Assembly: GCA_022782405.1 (NCBI GenBank)
Contig: JALFNK010000010.1
Coordinates: 1-64,000 of the forward strand
DNA: 64,000 nt
From: Alistipes sp.
GTDB lineage: Bacteria; Bacteroidota; Bacteroidia; Bacteroidales; Rikenellaceae
Direction: 5' to 3'
A program made the translations under genes and the position numbers. The notes beneath the pieces were generated by a model. The model saw only the letters and a list, made by a program, of their open reading frames with translations. It did not search any database and was not told the origin of the DNA. Positions 9,348 through 17,642 of the stretch are shown here, piece after piece. Position 1 is the first letter of the stretch. The number at the start of each line of letters is the position of its first letter.

Positions 9348-9355
9348 TATCTTTG
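9348..9355 (+). promoter_or_regulatory. -7 element of the histidine kinase gene
   Basis: TATCTTTG, a perfect TAnnTTTG, 24 bp before the ATG at 9380. It overlaps the alternative TTG start at 9353, which supports the later ATG. Confidence 0.75.
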
Positions 9356-9379
9356 GTAAACTTTTTCACTTCCCAACGC

Positions 9380-10747
9380 ATGAACAAACGGATCCGCACA
9401 GCCATTATGATCCTCCTCGTCGGGCTTGTCGCCCTGCTGGGACTGCAGGCCCTGTGGACCATGTCGGCTTATCGGTCGGAGTGCCGGACACTCACGCAAA
9501 AGGCCGCCATCCTGACCGACCGGGCAGTCGCCGGATACCTCTGGATAAATGCCTTCACCAAGTACGACTCCATACAGGCCCGCTACGGCCGCGATATGTT
9601 GCCCTTTATCGGCGGCATCGACTACCATGGGCAGAAACTCACCATGAAGATATACGACCCGCAGAGCGGCGACTACAGGCGGATCGAGAAAAAGTACGAC
9701 CTGCTGGCGGAGTTCGCGACAAATGCCGACCCCAATTCGGTCCTGTACCATGTCTGCGGTGTGGATCCCGAACGGTTCGACCGGATGCTCGACAGCCTCT
9801 TCCGCCGCAACGGCATCCGCACGCCCCATGTGGTCGAGACGGTCGACCGACTCACCGGCGCCGTACTCCGGACGACGGCCCGCGAAGGCGACGACCGACG
9901 CTTCACGATCCGCTGCGACACTCTCCCGCTCGGAATCGACGACAAGGAGGGGCTCGTCGTGCGCTTCGACGGCTCGCTCTCGGGAATGCCCGCCCGGCTG
10001 CGGGCGATCCTCCTCACGTCGCTCGTCATCACGCTGTTCATCGCCATCCTGCTCGTGATCCTCATACGGATCCTCATCGGCCAGCAGCGCCAGTCGGATT
10101 TCCGCGAGGAGTTCGTACACCATCTGATCCACGAGATCCGCAACCCGATCGCCTATCTGAAGCGGGGGCTCGGAGAGCCCGACAACAAAGAGTTTCCCCG
10201 GCGGCTCCAGACTGCCGAAGGCAAGATCCACCGCATCGACCTGCTGATCGAAAAGCTCCTCTCGGCCTCCTCCGAACGGCTCGATATCGAGCTCCGGAAG
10301 GTCGATATCCGCCGCCTGCTTGACGACATCCGCGCGTCGTATCCCGACGCGGAGCTGGACGTCAAGATCGAAGAGGGCATCACCGCCTTCCGGGCCGATC
10401 CGGTACATCTCGCCAATGCGCTCTACAACCTGGTGGACAACGCCGTGAAATACACCCCCGCCACAGACAAACGCGTCGACATTCACTGCTACCGACAGTC
10501 GGGGATGCTCTGCATCGACGTCCGCGACTGGGGCGTCGGCATCCCCCCGGAGTTCCGCCCGCTGGTCTTCGACCGCTACTTCCGCGTTCCGGCGCGCCGC
10601 TCGACAGGCGCTACGGGCTTCGGCCTCGGATTGAGCTACGTCCGCATGGTCGCCAAGGCCCACGGCGGAAAGATCTCCCTCACGGCCTGCCGTCCCGGCT
10701 GCCGCTTCACCCTCCGAATCCCCTATACACCCTGCGATGACCAATAG
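9380..10747 (+). CDS. Sensor histidine kinase
   Basis: A 455-residue membrane kinase. One N-terminal membrane segment (about residues 6-24), a periplasmic sensor of roughly 190 residues, and a second membrane segment rich in Leu/Ile near residues 211-232. The H-box is unusual, LIHEIRNPIAYLKR, with phospho-acceptor His at about residue 251; the N-box NLVDNAVKYTP, G1 DWGVGIP and G2 GFGLGLSYVR are all intact, so it should be active. It overlaps the response regulator by 11 bp. It sits among lipoprotein genes and is divergent from one driven by the shared promoter cassette, so it may sense an envelope state and regulate that group; this is inference. The -7 at 9348-9355 fixes the start. Confidence 0.9.
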   Translation: MNKRIRTAIMILLVGLVALLGLQALWTMSAYRSECRTLTQKAAILTDRAVAGYLWINAFTKYDSIQARYGRDMLPFIGGIDYHGQKLTMKIYDPQSGDYRRIEKKYDLLAEFATNADPNSVLYHVCGVDPERFDRMLDSLFRRNGIRTPHVVETVDRLTGAVLRTTAREGDDRRFTIRCDTLPLGIDDKEGLVVRFDGSLSGMPARLRAILLTSLVITLFIAILLVILIRILIGQQRQSDFREEFVHHLIHEIRNPIAYLKRGLGEPDNKEFPRRLQTAEGKIHRIDLLIEKLLSASSERLDIELRKVDIRRLLDDIRASYPDAELDVKIEEGITAFRADPVHLANALYNLVDNAVKYTPATDKRVDIHCYRQSGMLCIDVRDWGVGIPPEFRPLVFDRYFRVPARRSTGATGFGLGLSYVRMVAKAHGGKISLTACRPGCRFTLRIPYTPCDDQ

Positions 10748-11438
10748 CCGACATACGCTGCTCTACGTCGAGGATGACGTCGACTTCGCGGAACTCAACA
10801 TCGGGTGGCTCTCCGACCGGGGCTACCGCGTCGTCCACGCCCCGACCGGCACCGAGGCCCTCGCCCGCTGCGACGAAACGCTCCCCGACCTGGCACTGCT
10901 CGATGTCGTGCTGCCCGACATGGAGGGCTTCGAACTCTGCCAGCGCCTGCAACAGCGGAACCCCGGGCTGCCGGTCATCTTTCTCACGTCGCTCGCCGAG
11001 GGGCGCCACGCCGTCGAGGGGCTGGAGGCCGGGGCCTGCGACTACATCCGCAAGGATGCCTCCATCGAGGAGATCGATGCCCGCATCCGGGGGGTCCTCG
11101 CCCGCTGCGGACGCCACGACGGCATGATCCGCCTCACGGAGCGCTGTGCGGTCGATCGCCGCGACCAGACAATCGTCGTGAACGGCATCCGGCACAAGGC
11201 CGGGACGCGCATCATCCGGTTGCTGCTGCTGCTCGACGAGCGGCGCAACAGCCTCTGCCCGCGGGATACGCTGATCGCCGCGATCTGGGGCGGAAAGTCC
11301 ATCAACGGCGAAGTTTATCTGAATCAGGCCATCGCCCGCCTGCGCCACATCCTCGAAGCCGACCCGCAGCTGCAGATCACCACCCGCCGCTTCGCGGGGG
11401 TAATCCTCACCGTGCAGCCGACCGGAAAGAGGGGGTAA
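10737..11438 (+). CDS. OmpR/PhoB-family response regulator
   Basis: A 233-residue regulator overlapping the kinase gene end by 11 bp, so it is the cognate partner. The receiver domain has the acidic pair EDD at 12-14, phospho-acceptor Asp at about 56 (LLDVVLPD), Thr at 84 (FLTS) and Lys at 106 (YIRKD). The C-terminal part is a winged helix, with a recognition helix near INGEVYLNQAIARLRHIL. OmpR-type proteins usually bind direct repeats about 10-11 bp apart; the neighbouring promoter cassette contains exactly such a direct repeat (ATAACC, 11 bp apart), which makes it a candidate target. That link is inferred. Confidence 0.92.
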   Translation: MTNSRHTLLYVEDDVDFAELNIGWLSDRGYRVVHAPTGTEALARCDETLPDLALLDVVLPDMEGFELCQRLQQRNPGLPVIFLTSLAEGRHAVEGLEAGACDYIRKDASIEEIDARIRGVLARCGRHDGMIRLTERCAVDRRDQTIVVNGIRHKAGTRIIRLLLLLDERRNSLCPRDTLIAAIWGGKSINGEVYLNQAIARLRHILEADPQLQITTRRFAGVILTVQPTGKRG

Positions 11439-11585
11439 TATCCGCCGTCCGAAGCGGAGCCCTTCCGGAGTCCATATCCACCATCCGGGACAGGACCTCC
11501 AGCCCCGGAAAAATCACAAGCCCGGAGTAAAATCTCCGCTTCCGAGTATAAAGCCGCCTCTCCGACGCAAAAAAACGCCCGCAAC

Positions 11586-11641
11586 CGCCCGAAATTATAA
11601 CCCTCGCATAACCTTCGTGCGGGAAAAAGTGTGTAACTTTG
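11586..11641 (+). promoter_or_regulatory. Shared promoter cassette, copy C
   Basis: CGCCCGAA, then ATAACCCTCGC-ATAACCTTCG as an 11-bp direct repeat, an A-rich spacer and -7 TAACTTTG at 11634-11641, 25 bp before the ATG at 11667. The 147 bp between the response regulator stop and this element hold nothing recognisable. Confidence 0.85.
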
Positions 11642-11666
11642 GGAAAACGACCCAAAAATAACTCAC

Positions 11667-12188
11667 ATGAAACCTTCACGGATTTTTGCGATGGCAGCCG
11701 CCGGGCTGGCCTTCGCACTCGCGGTCCTGCTCCCGACGGGCTGCAGCCCGAAAGTGGCGGAACATCATTTCGAGAACCTCGACACGAAGTGGTTCTCGTG
11801 CCGGTTCGTCGCCGACTGGAACAAGCCTCGGGCCCTCACCGACGGCATGCTTTTTCAGGAATACCGGCTGTGGCAGCGCAACTCGCCCGACCGGAAGGGA
11901 GCCTATTCGATCTCGATCCACCTCTATGAAGGCACGGCCGACAAGGCAATGCTGCGCTTCGGTGAAGGAGCGGAGCCGTCATCCGGAATCGGAGAGTTCC
12001 ACACGATCCGGAGCCTCGACAATGTCGACGGCACACCGGGTGGCTATACGGTCGAGAACTGGGGATTCCGGCGCGACAGCAACCTGGTCGTAGTGGGGTA
12101 TCAATATCCCGACGGCGACGAGGCGCTGCGGGAAACCTTCCGCCGCCAGGTCATCGACAGCACGCTGCACACCCTGCGGATGAAATAG
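11667..12188 (+). CDS. Hypothetical lipoprotein
   Basis: A 173-residue lipoprotein with signal MKPSRIFAMAAAGLAFALAV and lipobox VLLPTGC. The mature part begins HHFENLDTKWFSCRFVADW and has alternating strands (KGAYSISIHLYEG, GGYTVENWGF, NLVVVGYQYPDG) that suggest a small alpha/beta or PsbP/Mog1-like fold; I cannot name the family. It is a single gene under its own copy of the shared promoter cassette directly downstream of the two-component system, which makes it a good candidate target of that system. Confidence 0.7.
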   Translation: MKPSRIFAMAAAGLAFALAVLLPTGCSPKVAEHHFENLDTKWFSCRFVADWNKPRALTDGMLFQEYRLWQRNSPDRKGAYSISIHLYEGTADKAMLRFGEGAEPSSGIGEFHTIRSLDNVDGTPGGYTVENWGFRRDSNLVVVGYQYPDGDEALRETFRRQVIDSTLHTLRMK

Positions 12189-12379
12189 GCGGGTGCCGGA
12201 GAGTACCGCCCTGTCCCGGGAATCGGGACGGCGGAGGCATCAGACCCCACCCCGAAGAACGAACGGAAGGACGCCGCCGCAGACCGTCCCCGGAAATCGG
12301 GCGGAAAAAGAATGCCGCAACGCCATCTCCGAAAAACGGACAGCGGAGGCATCCATGCCGCTCATACAAACCTCCAATC

Positions 12380-13492
12380 ATGAATCGAAACCGTATCTTT
12401 GCAGCGGGCATCCTGCTGCTCGGCTCGGCCTGCACGACGCCGCAACCCTTCACCGAATACGAAACACCCCGCGCCATGGCGCTGCAACTCACGGAGCACC
12501 GGATCGACCATCCGCTGCTTCACACCGACGCGCTCTTCGTGCAGGACAGCCTGCTCGTCAGCCTCAATACGCAGAACGGCCAGGCGCTGTTCGACCTCTA
12601 CTCCAGGGCGACGTTCGCCTACCGGGGTTCGTGCGGCGTGATCGGCCGCGGTCCCGACGAATTCGATTTCGTGAACGTGAACGCCTCCCGGCAGGGATTC
12701 AACGGCCTTACCCTGGCGGAGGCCGACTCCTACAGCCGCGTTGATTTCGTGGCGGCCGAGGGGGAGGAACACGCAGAGGCCGTAAAGGATACGGAGGCTG
12801 CGGAGAGGGCAATCCGCCTCCGCAAAAGCCGGACAACGCTGTTTCCCGTCGCCTGCCCCACGGTCAATTCGCTGCTGGTGCTCTCCGACACCACGGCCGT
12901 GCTCTACTGTGCGAACGACGAGCAGGTCGAATTCTACCTTCACAACCGGCTGAACGGCTCCCTGCGGCCGTTTTCGCACTATCTCCGCACGCTCCTGCCG
13001 GACGGAATCACCCCGGAGGCGTGCAGCTCGGTCTTTCTGAACGACCTCGTCCCGGCGCCCGCACGGCAGCGTTTCGCCGCGGTCTACAGCCAGCTGCCGA
13101 TGGTCCGCATCTTCGACAGCCGGGGAGAGTGCCTCGCCACCTCGCTTCTCGACAGCCACCGCGAACAGCGCTTCACCGTCAAGGAGGGGCGCGTCATAAC
13201 GAGCGCCTCGGTGCAGTACTACCTGGCTGCCGCGGCCAACGACCGCTACATCTGCGCCCTCTACCTCGGCGAACGCCCCGAGCGCATGCGCGAAATCCCC
13301 ATGGAGGAAGCCCGCATGGAGATCCACGTCTGGAACTGGGAGGGTGAGCCGGTTGCCGCCTACCGTCCCGACCGGCTCATCACACAGCTGGCCCTCGATG
13401 ACGAGGATATCCTCTATGCAGTCTCGCCTCTGGACGAAAACCGGATATACACCTGCCGGATCGGCGGCGACGACGGCGGCAGCGGCAACTGA
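12380..13492 (+). CDS. 6-bladed beta-propeller lipoprotein (BF3164-like)
   Basis: A 370-residue lipoprotein with a short signal (MNRNRIFAAGILLLGSAC). TTPQPFTEYETPRAMALQ, then LFVQDSLLVSLNTQ and GVIGRGPDEFDFVNVN are the characteristic opening blades of BF3164/TolB-like propellers. The last blade ends with ILYAVSPLDENRIYTCRI. The 191-bp gap before it contains a hairpin-capable GTCCCG/CGGGAC and a repeated CGGAGGCATC but no clear -7 element, so it may be read through from 11667. The role is unknown for the family. Confidence 0.8.
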   Translation: MNRNRIFAAGILLLGSACTTPQPFTEYETPRAMALQLTEHRIDHPLLHTDALFVQDSLLVSLNTQNGQALFDLYSRATFAYRGSCGVIGRGPDEFDFVNVNASRQGFNGLTLAEADSYSRVDFVAAEGEEHAEAVKDTEAAERAIRLRKSRTTLFPVACPTVNSLLVLSDTTAVLYCANDEQVEFYLHNRLNGSLRPFSHYLRTLLPDGITPEACSSVFLNDLVPAPARQRFAAVYSQLPMVRIFDSRGECLATSLLDSHREQRFTVKEGRVITSASVQYYLAAAANDRYICALYLGERPERMREIPMEEARMEIHVWNWEGEPVAAYRPDRLITQLALDDEDILYAVSPLDENRIYTCRIGGDDGGSGN

Positions 13493-13593
13493 CACGGCGG
13501 CGGAAAGAGGGCATCGGGCCCTGTGCGGATTGCCGTCCCCGGCACCCGAAGCAGTCCCGGGCTGCCGCCCCAGTGTAAAAAATCCGCCGCGAC

Positions 13594-13648
13594 CGCCCGA
13601 AATTATAACCCTCGCATAACCTTCGGGCGGAAAAAGTGCATAACTTTG
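13594..13648 (+). promoter_or_regulatory. Shared promoter cassette, copy D
   Basis: CGCCCGAA (13594-13601) and TTCGGGCG (13622-13629) form a perfect 8-bp inverted repeat around the ATAACC direct repeat; -7 TAACTTTG is at 13641-13648. The next gene start is about 130 bp downstream. Confidence 0.85.
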
Positions 13649-13779
13649 AAACAGACCGTTTTTGCCATAAAGGAGTTTGTACACGACATGAATGATGGCT
13701 TTGTTGTATCGGAAGAAAAGATACGTCGAATATGTCGGAATAATATCTGTGTATAATGGGTAAGACAATGCTTGATTCG

Positions 13780-14734
13780 ATGAAAAGGTGGTTTGTTCGT
13801 TTTGTGTATCGCATTGCTCTTCGTCTCGTGCAGCCGGCAATTGACATCGCTGCCGACCATAGAGCCGCAACTGGTGAAATCGGCAGACGTCCTGGCAGAC
13901 AGCATCTATTTTTCGGAGATAACGGCGATGAAATATCATGGCGACCGTATATATGCTTGTTGTATGGGGCAGTCGCAGATCCTGTGCATGGACGACGAAT
14001 TCGGACTGCTGCACACGATAGGGCACGAGGGACGCGCAGCCAACGAACTCATGGATCCATCATCATTCGACATCGAAGGCGACACGATTGCCGTTCTCTG
14101 TTACGGGTCATTCAAACGTTATACTGTCAATGGGGAGTTTGTCGGGACCTTCGACATCGGGCAGTTGTTGCCGAATAAGGATTTTGCAATGTGTGCCGGC
14201 AGCTATTACTATACGAGCAGTAATCAGGGGCCCGTCATATCCTTGTCGGCAGACGGTACGAGCCGTAGTTTTGGAGAACGCTACCGATTCGAAACCGAAG
14301 AAGCGGCCCGTTACCGCAACGCTCGTTTCACACGGGTCTATCGCGACAGAATCATAACCGTATCCGACAACCTCCCATACATTGAGGTATTCGACCGGCA
14401 AACCCTCGAGTCCGTGCGAAAGGTGGACTACTCGGACGTGGATCTGGTGGCGGAAATCATGAAAAGCAACGCCTCGAAACAACTCGCCGCCAATCAATAC
14501 CGGGTTCTGGTGTCGGATTGCAATATATCCGACGGAAAGCTATATGTATTGCTGTCAGACAATTTGGAGGGGTTCCACGCAAATAAGATCATTGAGTTCG
14601 ATATTGAACAGGACTGCCGGCCTGTCTCCATATTGCAGCTCCCGGGCGAGCGCTACTTTTCATTCTGCATCGACGGACAAAATCTCTACGCGTTTAATTT
14701 GCGGGAAAATACGTTCGAAAAGTTGATTATATGA
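13780..14734 (+). pseudogene. Beta-propeller lipoprotein gene with an apparent N-terminal frameshift
   Basis: The main frame (13793-14734, about 313 residues) is a propeller-like protein (GHEGRAANELMDPSSFDIEG, DNLPYIEVFDRQTLESV) and its first residues VLCIALLFVSC form the hydrophobic core and lipobox of a lipoprotein signal. However, this frame has no ATG: it opens with TTG just after an in-frame TGA. The missing basic n-region MKRW is present at ATG 13780 in another frame. Removing one G from GGTGG at about 13787-13791 would join MKR to the hydrophobic core. So the gene is either frameshifted, phase-variable, mis-sequenced, or begins at TTG with an atypical signal. Its codon use is more AT-rich than that of its neighbours, suggesting separate ancestry. 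Confidence 0.6.
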
Positions 14735-14871
14735 TCCGCATGAGCGGAGAGCGCCCCCATGACCCTGCCGCTCTTCGGTCTCGAAGGAAACTGCCTCGAA
14801 AGCCGGGAGACCCGCCGCGACCGCCCGAAACCGCCGCCCCGCGCAAAAAATCCGCCCCGGCAGCCCGCGAC

Positions 14872-14943
14872 CGCCCGAAATTATAACCCTCGCATAACCT
14901 TCGTGCGGGAAAAATTGTGTAACTTCGGGAAAAATTGTGTAAC
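14872..14943 (+). promoter_or_regulatory. Shared promoter cassette, copy E, with internal duplication
   Basis: Contains CGCCCGAA, the ATAACC direct repeat, and then CGGGAAAAATTGTGTAAC twice (14906-14923 and 14926-14943, period 20 bp). The first copy carries a -7-like TAACTTCG; the second reads TAACCCAT. It drives the RND efflux operon. Confidence 0.8.
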
Positions 14944-14997
14944 CCATTTTTCCTCGGAGCCGCCTCCACGAAAACCTTAACCCCACGAAATGAACCC

Positions 14998-16551
14998 ATG
15001 ACCCGGGAAATCTTTCAGAACTGCCGCCGGATCCTCCGGCTCGGCGTGCTGCTCGGCGTACTGCTCGCCGCCCGGCCCGCCCATGCCCAGCACGCCACGC
15101 CCGCGCCGGCCGACAGCGCCCGCATCCGCCTGCCCCTGACGCTCGAGGAGACCATACGCGCCGCCCAGGAGCAGTCGCTCGACGCCATGATGGCCAAATA
15201 CTCCTTCCTCTCCTCCTACTGGTCGTTCCGCTCGTTCCGCGCCAGCCGCCTGCCGTCGCTCAACATCTCCGGAAACCTCTTTGCGCTCGATCGCTCGATG
15301 GGCCTCATCCAGGATTACGACTCGGGCGAGCTGCGCTATATCGAAAACTACAACCTCCAGAACAGCATCGGACTGTCGATCAGCCAGAACATCGCCCTCA
15401 CGGGCGGTACGCTCCAGCTCTACTCGTCGCTCAACCGCCTCGACCAGTTCTCCCCGCAGGACGCCACCTCCTACTACTCGCAGCCCCTGACGCTCTCCTA
15501 CACCCAGCCGCTGTTCGCCTACAACCAGTTCAAGTGGGACAAGAAGATCGCCCCCAAGGAGTTCGAACGCGCCAAGCGCGTCTACATCGAAGCCATGGAG
15601 CAGGTAACGGCCAAGGCCGTAAGTTACTACTTCTCGCTGCTGCTCAGCAAGACCAGCTACGAAATCGCCCTGAAGAACTACGACAACACCTGCACCCTCT
15701 ACGCCATCGCCCAGGAACGCATCAAGCTCGGCACCATCACCCAGGACGAGCTGCTCCAGCTTCAGCTGCGGATGCTCAACGACAGCCTCACGATCAACAC
15801 CTCGTCGCTCCAGCTGCGCGAACAGCAGATCCTCTTCAACTCCTACCTGCGCTACAACGACCGCGTGGATGTCGAGCCGCTGCTCGACCGCCGCATCCCC
15901 GTCGTGGATATCGACTACGTCATGGTCATCGAGAAGGCGTTGGAAAACTCCTCGTTCACCATCGACAACGAGATCCAGATGCTCACGGCCGAATCGGAGG
16001 TGGCCCGCGCCCGCGCCGAACGCGGCGCCACGGCCTCGTTCAACGCCCGCTTCGGACTCTCGCAGACGGGCGACAAGTTCCGCACGGCCTACTCGAACCT
16101 GCTCGATCAGGAGGTCATCGGGCTGTCGTTCTCGATCCCGATCTTCGACTGGGGCATGGGCAAGGGGCGCGTGCGCATGGCCCGCGCCCGCTCGGAGCTG
16201 GTGCGCAGCCAGATCGAACAGGAGGAGGTCGACTTCCGTCGCGAGATCTACACGCTCCTCGAACAGTTCCACAACCAGCGCAACCAGTGCGCCGTGGCCG
16301 AACGCGCCCTCGAGGTGGCCGAACGCCGCTACAGCGTCGCCATGGAGAACTTCCGGCAGTCGAAGATCTCGGTCAGCGACATGAACATCGCCCAGAGCGA
16401 GAAGGACCAGGCCAACCAGACCTTCATCACGGCCCTCTCCGACTTCTGGAACTGCTACTACTCGCTGCGGGCCAAGACCCTCTACGACTTCATCACCCAT
16501 ACGGACATCAGCGCCGCATTCGACAACCTCATCAAAGAACAGAATCCATGA
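14998..16551 (+). CDS. TolC-family outer-membrane efflux protein
   Basis: A 517-residue outer-membrane channel component. The frame is open further upstream, but ATG 14998 starts a good signal peptide ending AARPAHAQ. Two repeats of long helices with beta-hairpins are visible: LPLTLEETIRAAQEQSLDAM at the start, and in the second half GLSFSIPIFDWGMGKGRVRM, a hallmark of TolC-like proteins, followed by ARSELVRSQIEQEE. It supplies the outer-membrane duct for the RND pump encoded next. Its stop overlaps the adaptor gene start (ATGA). First gene of a four-gene operon under promoter cassette E. Confidence 0.92.
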   Translation: MTREIFQNCRRILRLGVLLGVLLAARPAHAQHATPAPADSARIRLPLTLEETIRAAQEQSLDAMMAKYSFLSSYWSFRSFRASRLPSLNISGNLFALDRSMGLIQDYDSGELRYIENYNLQNSIGLSISQNIALTGGTLQLYSSLNRLDQFSPQDATSYYSQPLTLSYTQPLFAYNQFKWDKKIAPKEFERAKRVYIEAMEQVTAKAVSYYFSLLLSKTSYEIALKNYDNTCTLYAIAQERIKLGTITQDELLQLQLRMLNDSLTINTSSLQLREQQILFNSYLRYNDRVDVEPLLDRRIPVVDIDYVMVIEKALENSSFTIDNEIQMLTAESEVARARAERGATASFNARFGLSQTGDKFRTAYSNLLDQEVIGLSFSIPIFDWGMGKGRVRMARARSELVRSQIEQEEVDFRREIYTLLEQFHNQRNQCAVAERALEVAERRYSVAMENFRQSKISVSDMNIAQSEKDQANQTFITALSDFWNCYYSLRAKTLYDFITHTDISAAFDNLIKEQNP

Positions 16552-17630
16552 ACCGAACCCTTCCTGCGGGAGTGCTCGCCGCCGTGCTGCTCGGCGGCTG
16601 CGGCCCGAAAAACAACGCTTCCGAGAGCGACGACAGCGACAACCGCATCCGCCACCGGATCGAATACAACGCCGTCAGGATCGACACGCTGCAACGCGGA
16701 GACTTCACCTACGAGCTGATCAGCAACGGACGCCTCGAAGCGGCACAGCGCAGCGAACTGCGGTTCCAGACCCAGGGTGTCATCGCCCGCATCGACGCCG
16801 CGAACGGCACGCGCATCGCCCGCGGCGGGGTGATCGCATGCCTCGACACGGTGCAGCCCGCCCTGCAGCTGCGGCGCGCCCGCCTCACGCTCGAGAAGGC
16901 CCGCATGGAGTACCTCGACCAGCTTGTCGGACAGGGATACCCCCTGGGCGACACGCTCACACCCCCGGCCGAAATGCTGCGTCTGGCCCGCATCCGATCG
17001 GGATATGCTGACGCCGAGACGGCGCTGGCCGAGGCGCAGCATGCGCTCGACGCCTGCACGCTGCGCGCGCCCTTTGCCGGGAAGGTCGCCGACATCGTCC
17101 GGCGCGTCCACGAAACCCCCGACGGGTCGTTCTGCACGCTGCTCGACGACAGCCGCCTGCGCGTGCGCTTCACGGTGCTCGAATCCGAAGTCGGACGCCT
17201 GCACGTCGGGCAGACCGTGGGCGTGAGCCCCTATGCCGGCGACGGAAGCGAAATCGCCGGACACATCGTAACGATCAACCCCACGATCAACGACAACGGA
17301 CAGGTCGATGTCGAGGCCGAAGTGCGCAACGACGGCACGCTGCTCGACGGCATGAACGTCCGCGTCGCCGTGCGCGAACGCATCGCAGGCAAACTCGTCG
17401 TGCCGAAGAGCGCCGTGGTGATCCGCGACAACGAGGAGGTGCTCTTCCGCTACCGCGACGGCAAGGCCCTCTGGACCTATGTCCGCACGTCGCTCGCCAA
17501 CAGCCGCGAATATGTCGTCGAAGCCAACCGCGACCGCGGCGCCGAGCTCGCTCCCGGCGACCTGATCATCGTCTCGGGCAACCTCAACCTGGCCGACGGC
17601 TCGGAGGTTACGGCCGAAGGCTCCCGCTAA
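16548..17630 (+). CDS. RND periplasmic adaptor (membrane fusion) lipoprotein
   Basis: A 360-residue adaptor with lipoprotein signal (MNRTLPAGVLAAVLLGGC). The lipoyl-like half motifs LRFQTQGVIARIDAANGTRIARGGVIACLD and CTLRAPFAGKVADIV flank a helical hairpin (about residues 105-165), followed by beta-barrel and membrane-proximal domains (KLVVPKSAVVIRDNEEVLF). It should bridge the inner-membrane permeases to TolC. The start overlaps the TolC stop by four bases, so translation is coupled; the permease follows after 12 bp. Confidence 0.9.
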   Translation: MNRTLPAGVLAAVLLGGCGPKNNASESDDSDNRIRHRIEYNAVRIDTLQRGDFTYELISNGRLEAAQRSELRFQTQGVIARIDAANGTRIARGGVIACLDTVQPALQLRRARLTLEKARMEYLDQLVGQGYPLGDTLTPPAEMLRLARIRSGYADAETALAEAQHALDACTLRAPFAGKVADIVRRVHETPDGSFCTLLDDSRLRVRFTVLESEVGRLHVGQTVGVSPYAGDGSEIAGHIVTINPTINDNGQVDVEAEVRNDGTLLDGMNVRVAVRERIAGKLVVPKSAVVIRDNEEVLFRYRDGKALWTYVRTSLANSREYVVEANRDRGAELAPGDLIIVSGNLNLADGSEVTAEGSR

Positions 17631-17642
17631 TCCCCGAAGTCC

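Noticed and set aside
12393..12401. TATCTTTG string just inside the lipoprotein gene at 12380
   Set aside because: It lies after the ATG, within signal peptide codons, and using it would remove the signal; taken as coincidence.
13523..13756. 77-codon frame across promoter cassette D
   Set aside because: It reads through the conserved promoter elements, which occur in different frames in the other copies, so it is not coding.
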